Shown piece after piece: positions 16,648-24,340 of a stretch of 64,000 bases of DNA. This DNA comes from Dermatobacter hominis (GTDB lineage: Bacteria; Actinomycetota; Acidimicrobiia; Acidimicrobiales; Microtrichaceae): the NCBI RefSeq assembly GCF_020715685.1, contig NZ_CP085840.1, forward strand, positions 2,108,001 through 2,172,000, in the 5' to 3' direction. Position 1 is the stretch's first letter; each line of letters opens with the position of its first letter. The position numbers and the translations under genes were made by a program. The notes beneath the pieces are model-generated. The model was not told the DNA's origin. It made no database searches and saw only the letters and a list, made by a program, of their open reading frames with translations.

Positions 16648-17454
16648 TCAGTCCTCGTAGCGGAGGTGGACGAAGGCCTCCGGCGCGCACAGGTTCAGCG
16701 TGAAGCTCTCCTGCAGGTACAGCCGCACGACCTCGCTGTCGTGATCGGTGTACCCGATGGAGAAGTCCTGGCCGATGACGATCTCGGCGTCACCGCCCCG
16801 GAGGCTCATGACCACGGCGCCGTTGACGCCGGGGGCGAACACCACCGGGCCGCCCAGGATCAGGCGGAGGTGCTCGAGGACCGGGTAGCCGCCCATCTCG
16901 GACTGCTCGACGACGCCGGTGTAGCAGCGCGGGCCGAGGGCGATCGCGTACGGGCCGGTGACGCCCCCGAGCTTCAGGCGGGCGACGGCCTGGGCCACGA
17001 AGGACGGGTAGCGGTCGTAGTCGTCCTCGATGACCACCGGCTCGTTGGGCGTCTCGGCGACGATGCCCTCGATGCCTCCCGCGGAGAAGCCGTGGAAGAT
17101 GGAGCGGTCCTCGGCGACCGCCGCGTCCCGGGCCGCGAGCCGGACGGCGTCGAGGTCGGCGTCGCAGGCGCCCCGGTCGATCGCGTCGAGCTCGGCGCGG
17201 GCCACCGCGAACGGGACCTTCAGCTCGACCATGGGCCGGACGTCACGGAGACGGGCGTCGACGTCACCGACGACCACGCCGACGTGGCGGGTGCGGCCGG
17301 TCGGCTCGGCGCTGTGCTTCCACCCCTTCGGGCCGGCCACGTCGAGCAGGCGCCGCCCGGCGAGCACCTCCTTCAGCGCACTCGTGGCCTCTTCGTCGAT
17401 CTGGGCCCACGCGGCCTCGGTGATCGGGGCCTTCTCGCGCAGCAGGTGGTTCAT
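16648..17454 (-). CDS. Encapsulin nanocompartment shell protein (family 1, linocin M18-like)
   Basis: 268 residues, the normal length for a T=1 encapsulin. The N-terminus NHLLREKAPITEAAWAQIDE is the classic encapsulin start. RRLLDVAGPKGW, the E-loop region and the C-terminal EIVIGQDFSIGYTDHD and LYLQESFTLNLCAPEAF segments complete the HK97-type fold. Copies assemble into a hollow protein shell. The ATG at 17454 has GGGAG seven bases upstream and overlaps the stop of the cargo gene (TGATG), so shell and cargo are made together. The cargo is a ferritin-like protein, so the compartment should oxidise and store iron. Confidence 0.95.
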   Translation of the reverse strand: MNHLLREKAPITEAAWAQIDEEATSALKEVLAGRRLLDVAGPKGWKHSAEPTGRTRHVGVVVGDVDARLRDVRPMVELKVPFAVARAELDAIDRGACDADLDAVRLAARDAAVAEDRSIFHGFSAGGIEGIVAETPNEPVVIEDDYDRYPSFVAQAVARLKLGGVTGPYAIALGPRCYTGVVEQSEMGGYPVLEHLRLILGGPVVFAPGVNGAVVMSLRGGDAEIVIGQDFSIGYTDHDSEVVRLYLQESFTLNLCAPEAFVHLRYED

Positions 17455-17843
17455 CACGCTTCTCCCTTGAGGTCGCCGATGGCCAGGGAGCCCTCGGACG
17501 TCGTGGCGTCGTCGTCGTCACCGTCTCCGGATCCGCGGCCGTGCTCGGCCTCGTGCTCGATGGCCAGCACCGAGCCGGTGGTGAAGAGGTAGGTCCGCAG
17601 GTGCTTGTCGAGCACGGGGTCGTTGCGGCGCAACCACTCCAGGGTCATGGCGGCGTGCTCCTTCTCCTCGTCCCGGTTGTGGGCGAGGATGGCCGCGAGC
17701 TCGGGGTCGTCGGTCGCGTCGACCCGCTGGTCGTACCAGTCGATCGCCTCGAGCTCCTCCATGATCGACACGATCGCCCGGTGGCGGTTGATCGTGGACG
17801 GACGCAGCTTGTCCCTGTCCTCGTGGAGTTGCTCCGAGCTCAT
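17454..17843 (-). CDS. Encapsulated ferritin-like protein (EncFtn), encapsulin cargo
   Basis: 129 residues from the ATG at 17843, supported by AGGA about six bases upstream. A helix pair carries the iron-site residues: IMEELEAIDWYDQR at about 27-40 and HNRDEEKEHAAM at 55-66, as in EncFtn proteins that form ferroxidase centres between subunits. An acidic Gly/Asp linker leads to a C-terminal peptide, SEGSLAIGDLKGEA, which matches the encapsulin cargo-loading peptide (GSLxIGxLK type). It should oxidise ferrous iron inside the shell encoded immediately downstream. No iron-regulator site was recognised upstream. Confidence 0.93.
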   Translation of the reverse strand: MSSEQLHEDRDKLRPSTINRHRAIVSIMEELEAIDWYDQRVDATDDPELAAILAHNRDEEKEHAAMTLEWLRRNDPVLDKHLRTYLFTTGSVLAIEHEAEHGRGSGDGDDDDATTSEGSLAIGDLKGEA

Positions 17844-17977
17844 CGCCGTCCTTTCGTGCACGATCCGGGCGAGCGCCACCATGGCGATACCCGGACCGGA
17901 GCCAGCCTAGATGCGTGGCGAGCGAACCCGTTCCCGGTCCGGCGCCGTCGCGCGGCGGCCCGTCGCCCGGTCGGCGC

Positions 17978-19477
17978 TCAGCCGACGCGGTCGGGTCGGG
18001 CGGCGTCGAGCAGCGCCGCGCGGTCCTCGGCGAGCACGAAGCCGGCCTCGACGGCGTCGTCGGCCGCCGCCTCGTAGCGGGTCGTGTAGTCGTCGGCGTC
18101 GGAGTAGCGAGCCGACAGCGCCTCGGGCGGGAGCGGCGTGGTCTGCCCCGACAGCAGGCACACCACGTCGGGGTTCGCTCCCGGCGCGCCGGACAGGACG
18201 TCGACGGGGACGTCGACCAGCGGGGTGCGGATGCCGCCCCGCACGATGCCGTCGGCGTCCCGGGCCAGCGTGGGCTCCGCCGCCCCCGCCACGAGCTCGA
18301 GCCTCGGCGCGACCGGCGGCGCGGCGCCGCCCGCCGCCCACTCGACCAGCCAGCGGTAGGCCGCCTTGGTGATCAGGTGCATCGGTCCGGCGTTGATCGA
18401 GCCGCAGCCGAGCGAGTCGGAGCGGTCGCCGACCAGCCGCGTGTCGGCGTGGGCGGTCCCGGCCATCTCCCACAGCCGGAACGTGTCGGTGTCGTCCTGG
18501 CGGACCTCGGCCGAGGCGAACAGGCCGCTCACGTCGGTCTCGCTCTGCACGTCGATGACCGGCACGCCGAGGTCCGTCCGCAGCAGCGTGCCCGCGCCGC
18601 CGAGCGCGCTCGCGATGTCGGCCGCCTGCCCCGACGTGACGAGCGGCAGGCCGGGGCCGCCCCGGCTGTGCACCAGGAAGCCGTCGAACACCTGGGCCAG
18701 GGGCTGCACGGCGTTGATGTAGGTGACCATGGCGAAGGCGGACTGCGACTCGCCCACCGCCAGCAGCAGCTCCGGCCGCTCACCTCCGAGGGGCTCGCCG
18801 CCGGCGGCCAGGCCTCGGGCGACCTGCGTGAAGATGTCGTAGCCGAAGTCGTCGCCGGGGTGGACGAGGTCGCCGTAGCGCTCCGGGTCGATGGCCTTGA
18901 TGCCACGGCCGGCGCCGGCCGCCTCGGAGTCGGGGGTCGTCACGCGCACCGGGCCGCCCTCGATGCCGATCACCTGCGCCGACACGCCGACCCAGGTGTC
19001 GCCGTTGCGCGTGATGTCCTCGTGCAGCATCTGCCAGTCGGGATCGGCGTCGAGGCCGCCGCTGACGTTCAGCCACTCGGCCACGACCACGCCGCTCGAG
19101 TCGGCGGGGTCGACCGGCCGCCGCACGATGATCCGCGTCCGGTAGTCCGCCTCCCGGTCGGGCCGGACCGTCCAGCGGCCGTCGGGCCCGAGCTCGCCCT
19201 CGGGCGCGTACGCGGTCGCGGTGCCGGCCGCCTCGTACTCGCGCTGCTCATAGCCCGCGGCGTCGAGCACGGCGTCGGGCGGCGACGCCGACGCGACGTT
19301 CGTGCCGGCCCCGCCCGTGAGCTCGGTCGACAGGTCGGCCGCCGGTCCCTCGGGCCGCGCCCGCTGCGTGGTCGTGGGCCCGTCCGCCGGCTCCGCGGTG
19401 CCGCCGCCGTCGTCGCCTGCGCAGCCCGCCGCCACCACGAGCGCGAGCGCCACCAGCACCTTGCCGAACGTCGCCAT
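17978..19477 (-). CDS. Lipoprotein with alpha/beta-hydrolase-like domain
   Basis: 499 residues from the ATG at 19477. The N-terminus has a signal peptide with lipobox VAAGC (KVLVALALVVAAGC), so it is a lipid-anchored extracytoplasmic protein. The body resembles the large alpha/beta-hydrolase-domain proteins of actinobacteria: VVVAEWLNVSGGLD, the nucleophile elbow VGESQSAFA, and WEMAGTAHADTRL, which could supply the catalytic histidine. The likely activity is ester hydrolysis of an unknown substrate. No cognate operon is evident; it is flanked by the EncFtn gene and a tRNA. The weak GGGGGG before the start leaves a little doubt about translation initiation. Confidence 0.75.
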   Translation of the reverse strand: MATFGKVLVALALVVAAGCAGDDGGGTAEPADGPTTTQRARPEGPAADLSTELTGGAGTNVASASPPDAVLDAAGYEQREYEAAGTATAYAPEGELGPDGRWTVRPDREADYRTRIIVRRPVDPADSSGVVVAEWLNVSGGLDADPDWQMLHEDITRNGDTWVGVSAQVIGIEGGPVRVTTPDSEAAGAGRGIKAIDPERYGDLVHPGDDFGYDIFTQVARGLAAGGEPLGGERPELLLAVGESQSAFAMVTYINAVQPLAQVFDGFLVHSRGGPGLPLVTSGQAADIASALGGAGTLLRTDLGVPVIDVQSETDVSGLFASAEVRQDDTDTFRLWEMAGTAHADTRLVGDRSDSLGCGSINAGPMHLITKAAYRWLVEWAAGGAAPPVAPRLELVAGAAEPTLARDADGIVRGGIRTPLVDVPVDVLSGAPGANPDVVCLLSGQTTPLPPEALSARYSDADDYTTRYEAAADDAVEAGFVLAEDRAALLDAARPDRVG

Positions 19478-19588
19478 GATCCCCCCACGGTCGGTCGTCC
19501 CCGGCCGGCAGTCTGCCCGACCGCCGCCGGCGCCCGCCCGGGCGCCGGCGGACCGGATCCCGGTGGTCGGGACCCGCCCCGACGCGCC

Positions 19589-19614
19589 GGAGCCCCGACC
19601 GAGGTCGGGGCTCC
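19589..19614 (-). terminator. Strong hairpin downstream of tRNA-Ala
   Basis: GGAGCCCCGACC and GGTCGGGGCTCC are perfect 12-base arms separated by two bases (in practice 11 bp with a 4-base loop), 13 bases beyond the 3' end of the tRNA. It is probably the tRNA terminator. Confidence 0.75.
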
Positions 19615-19626
19615 CGTGCGTTGCGG

Positions 19627-19700
19627 TGGAGGTGATGGGAGTCGAACCCACGACCTCCTCGATGCGACCGAGGCGCTCTAGCCAGCTGAGCTACACCCCC
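19627..19700 (-). tRNA. tRNA-Ala, anticodon CGC
   Basis: A complete cloverleaf can be folded: acceptor GGGGGTG/CACCTCC, D-arm GCTC/GAGC, anticodon stem CCTCG/CGAGG with loop GTCGCAT (anticodon CGC, reading GCG), a 5-base variable loop and a T-arm with TTCGA. The acceptor stem has the G3:U70 pair that marks alanine tRNAs. The terminal CCA is not fully encoded (CC is followed by G). Confidence 0.93.
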
Positions 19701-19712
19701 GCAGGGCCTCGC

Positions 19713-19718
19713 AGTGTA
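19713..19718 (-). promoter_or_regulatory. -10 element TACACT of the tRNA-Ala promoter
   Basis: TACACT lies 12 bases before the tRNA 5' end. No convincing -35 was seen. Confidence 0.4.
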
Positions 19719-19794
19719 GCGGCACCGCGCGCCGTGCCCCAGACGAACGGACGGGCTCGGGACGTGCCGGCGCGGGGCGGACCGGCGCTCGCCG

Positions 19795-20442
19795 TCAGGA
19801 GGGACCGGACTCGATCGACCGCTGCAGCCGCAGCTGCAGCACGGCGCTCGTGAGATCGCCGCGGCTGCGCTCGAGCACGGCCCGGAGGGCGTCGAGCGTG
19901 CGACGCAGGCCGTGCGTGACGGCGTCGGGGAAGTCGACGGTGCTGAGGGCGTCGTACGTGTCGTCCATCAGGCCGAGGAGCTCCTCGGCGCGGGCGACGT
20001 CGCCCTCGCGCAGCCGGTCGAGCAGGTGGCGCCGGAGCTCGCTCGCCGCCTCGGCCAGCCCGCGGAGGTAGGCCGGGCCGCCGACCCGGAGGTCCTCGGC
20101 GGTGGGCACGGCGTCGCCGTCGACGAAGGCCCGCACGGCGCAGGCCTCGACGAACTCCTTCTCGGCGTCGTGGAGGAAGCCGGCGTGCTCGATCTCCGGG
20201 TGGTCGGCCAGCGCGGCCTGGACGGCACGGAGCTCCGACTCGGCATCGGCCACCAGCCCAGCGGCCCGATCGGCTTGGAGGCGGTGCACGGCCTTGATCG
20301 AGCTGCCGCACAGCCGGATCACGGCGCGGCAGCCGGGGAGTGCGACCTCACGGGCGTCGTTCGCCGCCGCCAGCGAGGCGCGGACGGCCTCGACGTTGGA
20401 CAGGAGCGCGGCGTCGGGTGCGGGGGCGGCGGGGTCCGTCAC
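19795..20442 (-). CDS. Translin-like protein
   Basis: 215 residues, nearly all alpha-helical. The second half reads like the translin/TRAX superfamily: AEKEFVEACAVRAFV, AYLRGLAEAASELRRHLLD, LLGLMDDTYDALSTVDFPDA and VTHGLRRTLDALRAVLERSRGDLT. Translin and its archaeal relatives are ring-forming RNA- or DNA-binding proteins; TRAX has nuclease residues. Here I see no complete TRAX-type acidic catalytic set. The gene starts with GTG and is followed upstream by the GlpR-like gene on the same strand. Biological role in bacteria is not established, and such sequences are often misnamed. Confidence 0.75.
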   Translation of the reverse strand: MTDPAAPAPDAALLSNVEAVRASLAAANDAREVALPGCRAVIRLCGSSIKAVHRLQADRAAGLVADAESELRAVQAALADHPEIEHAGFLHDAEKEFVEACAVRAFVDGDAVPTAEDLRVGGPAYLRGLAEAASELRRHLLDRLREGDVARAEELLGLMDDTYDALSTVDFPDAVTHGLRRTLDALRAVLERSRGDLTSAVLQLRLQRSIESGPS

Positions 20443-20467
20443 CGGTGCCGCCGCGTGCGTCGGTCGC

Positions 20468-20992
20468 TCAGTTGGCGACGCTGCGGGCGCTCACCGGGCT
20501 GACCCGCACGCCGTGCACGTCGGAGCGCCGGACGGGGGCCGCAGCCGGCATGCCGTACGGGTCACGGGCGGTCGCCGGTGCGTTCGTCACCTGGTACAGC
20601 GCCACGACGTAGGTGACGAGCAGGGCGGCGCTCAGGAGGAAGAGCAGCAGGAACGGGCCGCCGAAGGCGACCGAGCACAGCAGCGTGAGGACGCTGGCCG
20701 AGCCGAGGACCGTGAGGACCTCCTGGCGACGACGGCGGACCGCCGGCGACACGGGGGCCGGGCCGACGGCCGGGCGGGCGGCGGGACGGCCGCCCATCGG
20801 GCGCTGCGAGCGCAGCTCGATCACGTTGCTGCCACCCGGGGCGGCGGGCCGCTGGAGGGAGGACAGGTGGTGGTTGAACGAGCGGATGCTGTCCCCGCTG
20901 CGGGCCTTCGAGATCCGCTTGAGAGCTTCCGGCAGCAGGACGATCGCCCAGACGACGGCGAGACCGAGCAGGACCAGGGTGGAGACGCTCAT
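20468..20992 (-). CDS. GlpR/SepX-like membrane protein
   Basis: 174 residues. One N-terminal membrane helix (STLVLLGLAVVWAIVLLPEAL) is followed by KRISKARSGDSIRSFNHHLSSLQR, a Pro/Arg-rich cytoplasmic linker, an RRRRQEV segment and then two further helices (VLTVLGSASVLTLLCSVAF and LLLFLLSAALLVTYVVALY). This topology and the arginine patch resemble actinobacterial SepX/GlpR, a divisome-associated membrane receptor of the gephyrin-like protein Glp. A MoeA/Glp homologue next to galU is in this window (35416-36621), which supports the idea but does not prove it. The -35/-10 pair at 21105-21133 is the likely promoter, giving an untranslated leader of about 105 bases. Confidence 0.55.
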   Translation of the reverse strand: MSVSTLVLLGLAVVWAIVLLPEALKRISKARSGDSIRSFNHHLSSLQRPAAPGGSNVIELRSQRPMGGRPAARPAVGPAPVSPAVRRRRQEVLTVLGSASVLTLLCSVAFGGPFLLLFLLSAALLVTYVVALYQVTNAPATARDPYGMPAAAPVRRSDVHGVRVSPVSARSVAN

Positions 20993-21104
20993 GGAGGGGG
21001 ATCGAGCCTTTCGACGCTGACGGTGCGACTGACGGTGCGACTGGCGGGTACGGCTCCACGTTCGCGGCGCGTGGCCGCTGACGACGAGGAGAACTCGAGG
21101 TGAA

Positions 21105-21133
21105 ATCTAACGGTCGCGCGACTTCTGTTACAA
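21105..21133 (-). promoter_or_regulatory. Housekeeping-type promoter for the GlpR-like gene
   Basis: On the minus strand TTGTAA (-35), 17 bases, then TTAGAT (-10), within an AT-richer patch between moaC and the GlpR-like gene. Confidence 0.5.
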
Positions 21134-21229
21134 GTCCTTGACGAACTTCAACGATGTCGTTCGCGGATCCCGCGCCACCACAGGGATCGCGGCCCGCGGC
21201 GTCGACATGCGACCGTCGGGGCGACCCGC

Positions 21230-21736
21230 TCAGATGCCCTCGAGGTCGGCCAGCAGGTCGTCGTCGCGCCGGTAGACGCCGGAACGACCGCCGGTCTTCT
21301 CCCACAGGGCGACGTCCGAGATGACCATGGACCGGTCGACCGACTTGCACATGTCGTAGATCGTCAGGCACGCGACGTTGACCGCCGTGAGCGCCTCCAT
21401 CTCGACGCCGGTGCGGTCCACCGTCTCGACGCTGGCCTCCACCTCGATGAACGTGTCCTCGATGCGGAAGTTCACGAGCACCGCGCCCACCAGGACGGGA
21501 TGGCACAGCGGGATGAGGTCCGAAGCCCGCTTGGCGGCCTGGATCCCCGCCACCCGGGCCACCGACAGCACGTCGCCCTTGTTGATGGCGCCGCGGGCGA
21601 CCAACGACGTCGTCTCCGTGCTCATGTTGACCCGGCCCCTGGCGATCGCCCGACGGTGCGTGGGCTCCTTGGGCGTGACGTCGACCATGCGGGCACGGCC
21701 GAGGGGATCGAGATGGGTCAGGCCCCGTTCGGACAT
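21230..21736 (-). CDS. moaC: Cyclic pyranopterin monophosphate synthase MoaC
   Basis: 168 residues, the family length. Hallmarks: MVDVTPKEPTHRRAIARG, DLIPLCHPV, TGVEMEALTAVNVACLTIYDMCK and a C-terminal LWEKTGGRSG. With MoaA (34277-35299) it converts GTP to cyclic pyranopterin monophosphate, the first steps of molybdenum cofactor synthesis. The ATG is six bases after TACACT, so the mRNA is probably leaderless. It stands alone here, 12.5 kb from moaA and 13.7 kb from the MoeA-like gene. Confidence 0.95.
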   Translation of the reverse strand: MSERGLTHLDPLGRARMVDVTPKEPTHRRAIARGRVNMSTETTSLVARGAINKGDVLSVARVAGIQAAKRASDLIPLCHPVLVGAVLVNFRIEDTFIEVEASVETVDRTGVEMEALTAVNVACLTIYDMCKSVDRSMVISDVALWEKTGGRSGVYRRDDDLLADLEGI

Positions 21737-21742
21737 GGCGCG

Positions 21743-21748
21743 AGTGTA
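21743..21748 (-). promoter_or_regulatory. -10 element TACACT of moaC (leaderless geometry)
   Basis: TACACT, then six bases, then the ATG of moaC on the minus strand. Confidence 0.6.
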
Positions 21749-21780
21749 GAGCCTCACTCCCACCCGACTCTCCCTCTCCG

Positions 21781-21970
21781 CTCCCGGCCGCTGAGGCCCG
21801 GCTCCCCGCTCCCGGCCGCTGAGGCCCGGCTCCCCGCTCCCGGCCGCTGAGGCCCGGCTCCCCGCTCCCGGCCGCTGAGGCCTGGCCTGCCGCTCCCGGC
21901 CGCTGAGGCCCGGCTCCCCGCTCCCGGCCGCTGAGGCCCGGCCTGCCGCTCCCGGCTCGCCGCTCGCGGC
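21781..21970. repeat. 28-bp tandem repeat, six full units and a partial one
   Basis: Units begin at 21781, 21809, 21837, 21865, 21893 and 21921 with exact 28-base periodicity; a degenerate seventh starts at 21949. Each holds CTCCCGGCCGCTGAGGCC followed by a variable end (CGGCTCCCCG or TGGCCTGCCG). The array lies between the start of moaC and the stop of the methyltransferase gene. It is related to the array at 6464-6537. No spacers are present, so it is not CRISPR. Confidence 0.95.
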
Positions 21971-21983
21971 GGGGACCGCTCGC

Positions 21984-22784
21984 TCAGACCTGGGCGAGCA
22001 CCTCGCCGTGGAGGACGGCGAACCAGCCGTCGGGCGCGGCGGCCCAGCCCTGCCACGACGCGACCATCGCGTCGAGCTCGGCCTCGTCCGCGCCGTCGGC
22101 GAGCAGGCGGCCACGCAGCGGCTCGGTCCGGATGCGGTCGCTCCAGACGCCGGCCCACCACTCCCGGTCGTCACCGCTGAAGCACCACACCGAGGCCGAG
22201 GCGGTGACCGCCGCGAGCCCCGCCTCCTGGCACCAGCCGAGCAGGCGGCGGCCCGCGTCGGGCTCGGCCCCCAGCGACCGGGCGACCGAGCGGTAGCGGT
22301 CGAGCCACCGCGAGACGCCCGGCGCCTCGGGCGCCCAGGTGAAGGCGCCGTAGTCGGAGTCGCGGGCCGCCACCAGTCCCCCAGGTCGCGCCACCCGCGC
22401 CATCTCGCGCAGCGCGGCCACCGGGTCGGTCAGGTGCTGGAGGACCTGATGGGCGTGCACGACGTCGAACTCGCCGTCGTCGAACGGGAGCTCGTAGACG
22501 TCGGCGACCCGGAACGACGGGCGATCGACCTCCGGCCGGTCCGCCACGGAGCGCTCCGCCTCGGCCACCACGTCCGCCGACGAGTCGACGCCCACGGCGG
22601 ACGCGACCCGCCCTGCAAGGTCGGCGGTGATCGTCCCGGGACCGCAGCCGACGTCGAGCAGCCGTTCGCCGCCGGCGAGGTGCGGGAGGAGGTAGCCGGC
22701 TGAGTTCTCGGCCGTGCGCCAGCGGTGCGAGCGCAGGACGGGTTCGGGATGACCGTGGAGGTAGTCGTCGGGCACGTCGAACAC
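21984..22784 (-). CDS. Class I SAM-dependent methyltransferase
   Basis: 266 residues. The SAM-binding glycine motif is LLDVGCGPGTITADLA, followed by AVGVDSSADVV, an acidic ELPFDDGEFDVVHAHQVLQH motif (post I and motif II) and MARVARPGGLVAARD (motif III). The N-terminal HGHPEPVLRSHRWRTAENSA segment is typical of a small-molecule methyltransferase subgroup. The acceptor is unknown. The GTG at 22784 has no obvious ribosome site, so the true start could differ slightly. The gene ends against the 28-bp repeat array. Confidence 0.85.
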   Translation of the reverse strand: MFDVPDDYLHGHPEPVLRSHRWRTAENSAGYLLPHLAGGERLLDVGCGPGTITADLAGRVASAVGVDSSADVVAEAERSVADRPEVDRPSFRVADVYELPFDDGEFDVVHAHQVLQHLTDPVAALREMARVARPGGLVAARDSDYGAFTWAPEAPGVSRWLDRYRSVARSLGAEPDAGRRLLGWCQEAGLAAVTASASVWCFSGDDREWWAGVWSDRIRTEPLRGRLLADGADEAELDAMVASWQGWAAAPDGWFAVLHGEVLAQV

Positions 22785-22976
22785 GTTGGCGCCGCCGGCC
22801 CCGCCCCGCCAGCGGATTCGACGACGTCGCTGGTGAAGCGCACGACGGTGCGACGACGCCGACGTGACAGGGACGCGCTGGACGGAACGATCGAGCGCAG
22901 CAGCCCCTGACCCCGGGGCCCGTCGGGATGGCGTCTCCGGTCGGGACGCGGCCGGGCAGCGCCAGGGCCGGGACCG

Positions 22977-23963
22977 TCAGCCGAGGACGGAGCGGAACGA
23001 GCGCTTGTGCTCGTACATGTCGGCGTCGGCGCGGCGCAGCACCTCCTCGAAGGTCGCCCCCGTGCCGCCCCCGGCGGCGGGCTCGCGCGTCGCGACGCCG
23101 ACGCTCATGCACAGGTCCCACGCGTGGTCCGAGCCGGCGTTGAACTCGGTGGCCGCCCGCTGGAGCCGGGTGACGACCTTGCCGGCGTCGGCGACACCGA
23201 CGCCCGAGAGGACCGCCACGAACTCGTCGCCGCCGACGCGGGCGACGACGTCGGCCTGGCGCAGCACGCGGCGCAGGGCCGTGGCGCACTCGACGATGGC
23301 GACGTCGCCGGCGGCGTGGCCGTGGCCGTCGTTGATCGGCTTCATCCCGTCCAGGTCGACGAAGAGCACCGTGAGGGGGTGACCGAGCTGGTCGGCGAGG
23401 TCGACCAGCCCCGGTCCGGCGAGGTCGAGCGCCCGCCGGTTGTAGAGACCGGTCAGCCGGTCGGTGGCCGATTCGTGCCGGATCGCGAACTCGTGCTCGA
23501 CGATCGCGGCCAGCTCCACCAGCATGGCGAGGTCCTCGGCCGGCACCGTGCGGGGCGTCCGGTCGATCACGCACAGCGTGCCCATGGGGTGACCGGTCGG
23601 GCTGCGCAACGGGACGCCGGCGTAGAACCGGACGTCGGGGTCGTCGAGCACCGCCGGGTGGTCGTGGAACCGCGGGTCGAGCCGGGCGTCCTCGACGATC
23701 GTCGGGCCGCTCGAGAGGATGGCGTGCGCGCAGAACGCCGCGCTGCGGTCCGCCGAGCCGGTTCCGGCCATGCCCTGGTTCGACTTGTACCACTCGCGGT
23801 CCCGGTCGATCAGCGACACGAGCGCGACCGGGACGTCGAACAGGCGCTGGGCCAGTCGAGTGACCCGGTCGAAGCTCTCCTCCGGATCGGTGTCGAGGAT
23901 GCCGAGGGCGGCGAGCGCCGCGAGGCGCTGGGACTCGTCGTCCGGGAGGGGCGCCGGGATCAC
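22977..23963 (-). CDS. Diguanylate cyclase with N-terminal GAF domain
   Basis: 328 residues from a GTG whose N-terminus (PLPDDESQRLAALAALGILD) matches the usual start of this architecture. A GAF sensor domain covers about residues 15-165. The GGDEF domain has an intact active-site motif at about 244-248 (VGGDEF) and a product-inhibition I-site RQAD exactly five residues before it. It should make cyclic di-GMP from two GTP in the cytoplasm, under control of a small ligand or redox signal at the GAF domain. No membrane segments are present. The gene is monocistronic here. Confidence 0.9.
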   Translation of the reverse strand: MIPAPLPDDESQRLAALAALGILDTDPEESFDRVTRLAQRLFDVPVALVSLIDRDREWYKSNQGMAGTGSADRSAAFCAHAILSSGPTIVEDARLDPRFHDHPAVLDDPDVRFYAGVPLRSPTGHPMGTLCVIDRTPRTVPAEDLAMLVELAAIVEHEFAIRHESATDRLTGLYNRRALDLAGPGLVDLADQLGHPLTVLFVDLDGMKPINDGHGHAAGDVAIVECATALRRVLRQADVVARVGGDEFVAVLSGVGVADAGKVVTRLQRAATEFNAGSDHAWDLCMSVGVATREPAAGGGTGATFEEVLRRADADMYEHKRSFRSVLG

Positions 23964-24065
23964 CGGATCCCGTCCGTGGTCGCGCGCGTCAGGTCCACGT
24001 CCGGATGATCGGCACGAGCGGGCGGTTCCTCCAGCTTTTCGGGCCCCCACGGGAGCCGCCGGGCG

Positions 24066-24275
24066 TCACACCCCGGCGACGGCGTAGCCGGCCTCGTCGA
24101 CCGCCGCGGCGATGGCGTCCGCCGTGACCGGACCGGTGCTCGTGAGCGCCACGGCGCCGGAGTCGAGGTCCACGTCGACGCCGGTCACGCCGTCGATCCG
24201 CCCGAGCTCGTCGCGCACGGCGGCGACGCAGTGCCCGCACGTCATGCCCCGGACGCTGAAGGTGGTCGTCGTCAT
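24066..24275 (-). CDS. copZ: Copper chaperone CopZ-like HMA-domain protein
   Basis: 69 residues forming one heavy-metal-associated domain. The copper-binding motif GMTCGHC is at residues 10-16, followed by the VTGVDVDLDSGAVAL strand and AVDEAGY end typical of the fold. It should carry Cu(I) in the cytoplasm. The ATG follows TATGCT by six bases, giving a leaderless transcript. It is divergent from csoR, with a shared operator between them. No copper ATPase is adjacent. Confidence 0.9.
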   Translation of the reverse strand: MTTTTFSVRGMTCGHCVAAVRDELGRIDGVTGVDVDLDSGAVALTSTGPVTADAIAAAVDEAGYAVAGV

Positions 24276-24301
24276 GTGGACAGCATATCGCTCGCCGCTC
24301 A

Positions 24302-24316
24302 TACCCCCAGGGGGTA
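24302..24316. promoter_or_regulatory. CsoR operator between copZ and csoR
   Basis: TACCCCC-A-GGGGGTA is a perfect palindrome with 7-base arms around one base, like known CsoR boxes. It lies between the two divergent -10 hexamers: TATGCT for copZ at 24282-24287 and TACCCT for csoR at 24329-24334. Bound CsoR could therefore block both. Confidence 0.85.
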
Positions 24317-24340
24317 GTGACGTCGCGATACCCTGTCGGC

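Noticed and set aside
21017-21045. Tandem TGACGGTGCGAC (12 bp, two copies) in the leader of the GlpR-like gene
   Set aside because: Only two copies in a GC-rich leader; not enough to call a regulatory site.
21781-21970. Regular 28-bp repeats resembling a CRISPR array
   Set aside because: Units are directly abutting with no unique spacers, and no cas genes are nearby.
22785-22843. An N-terminal extension of the methyltransferase in another frame (MRFTSDVVES)
   Set aside because: It is out of frame with the methyltransferase and would need a frameshift; homologues begin near the HGHPEPVLRS segment.
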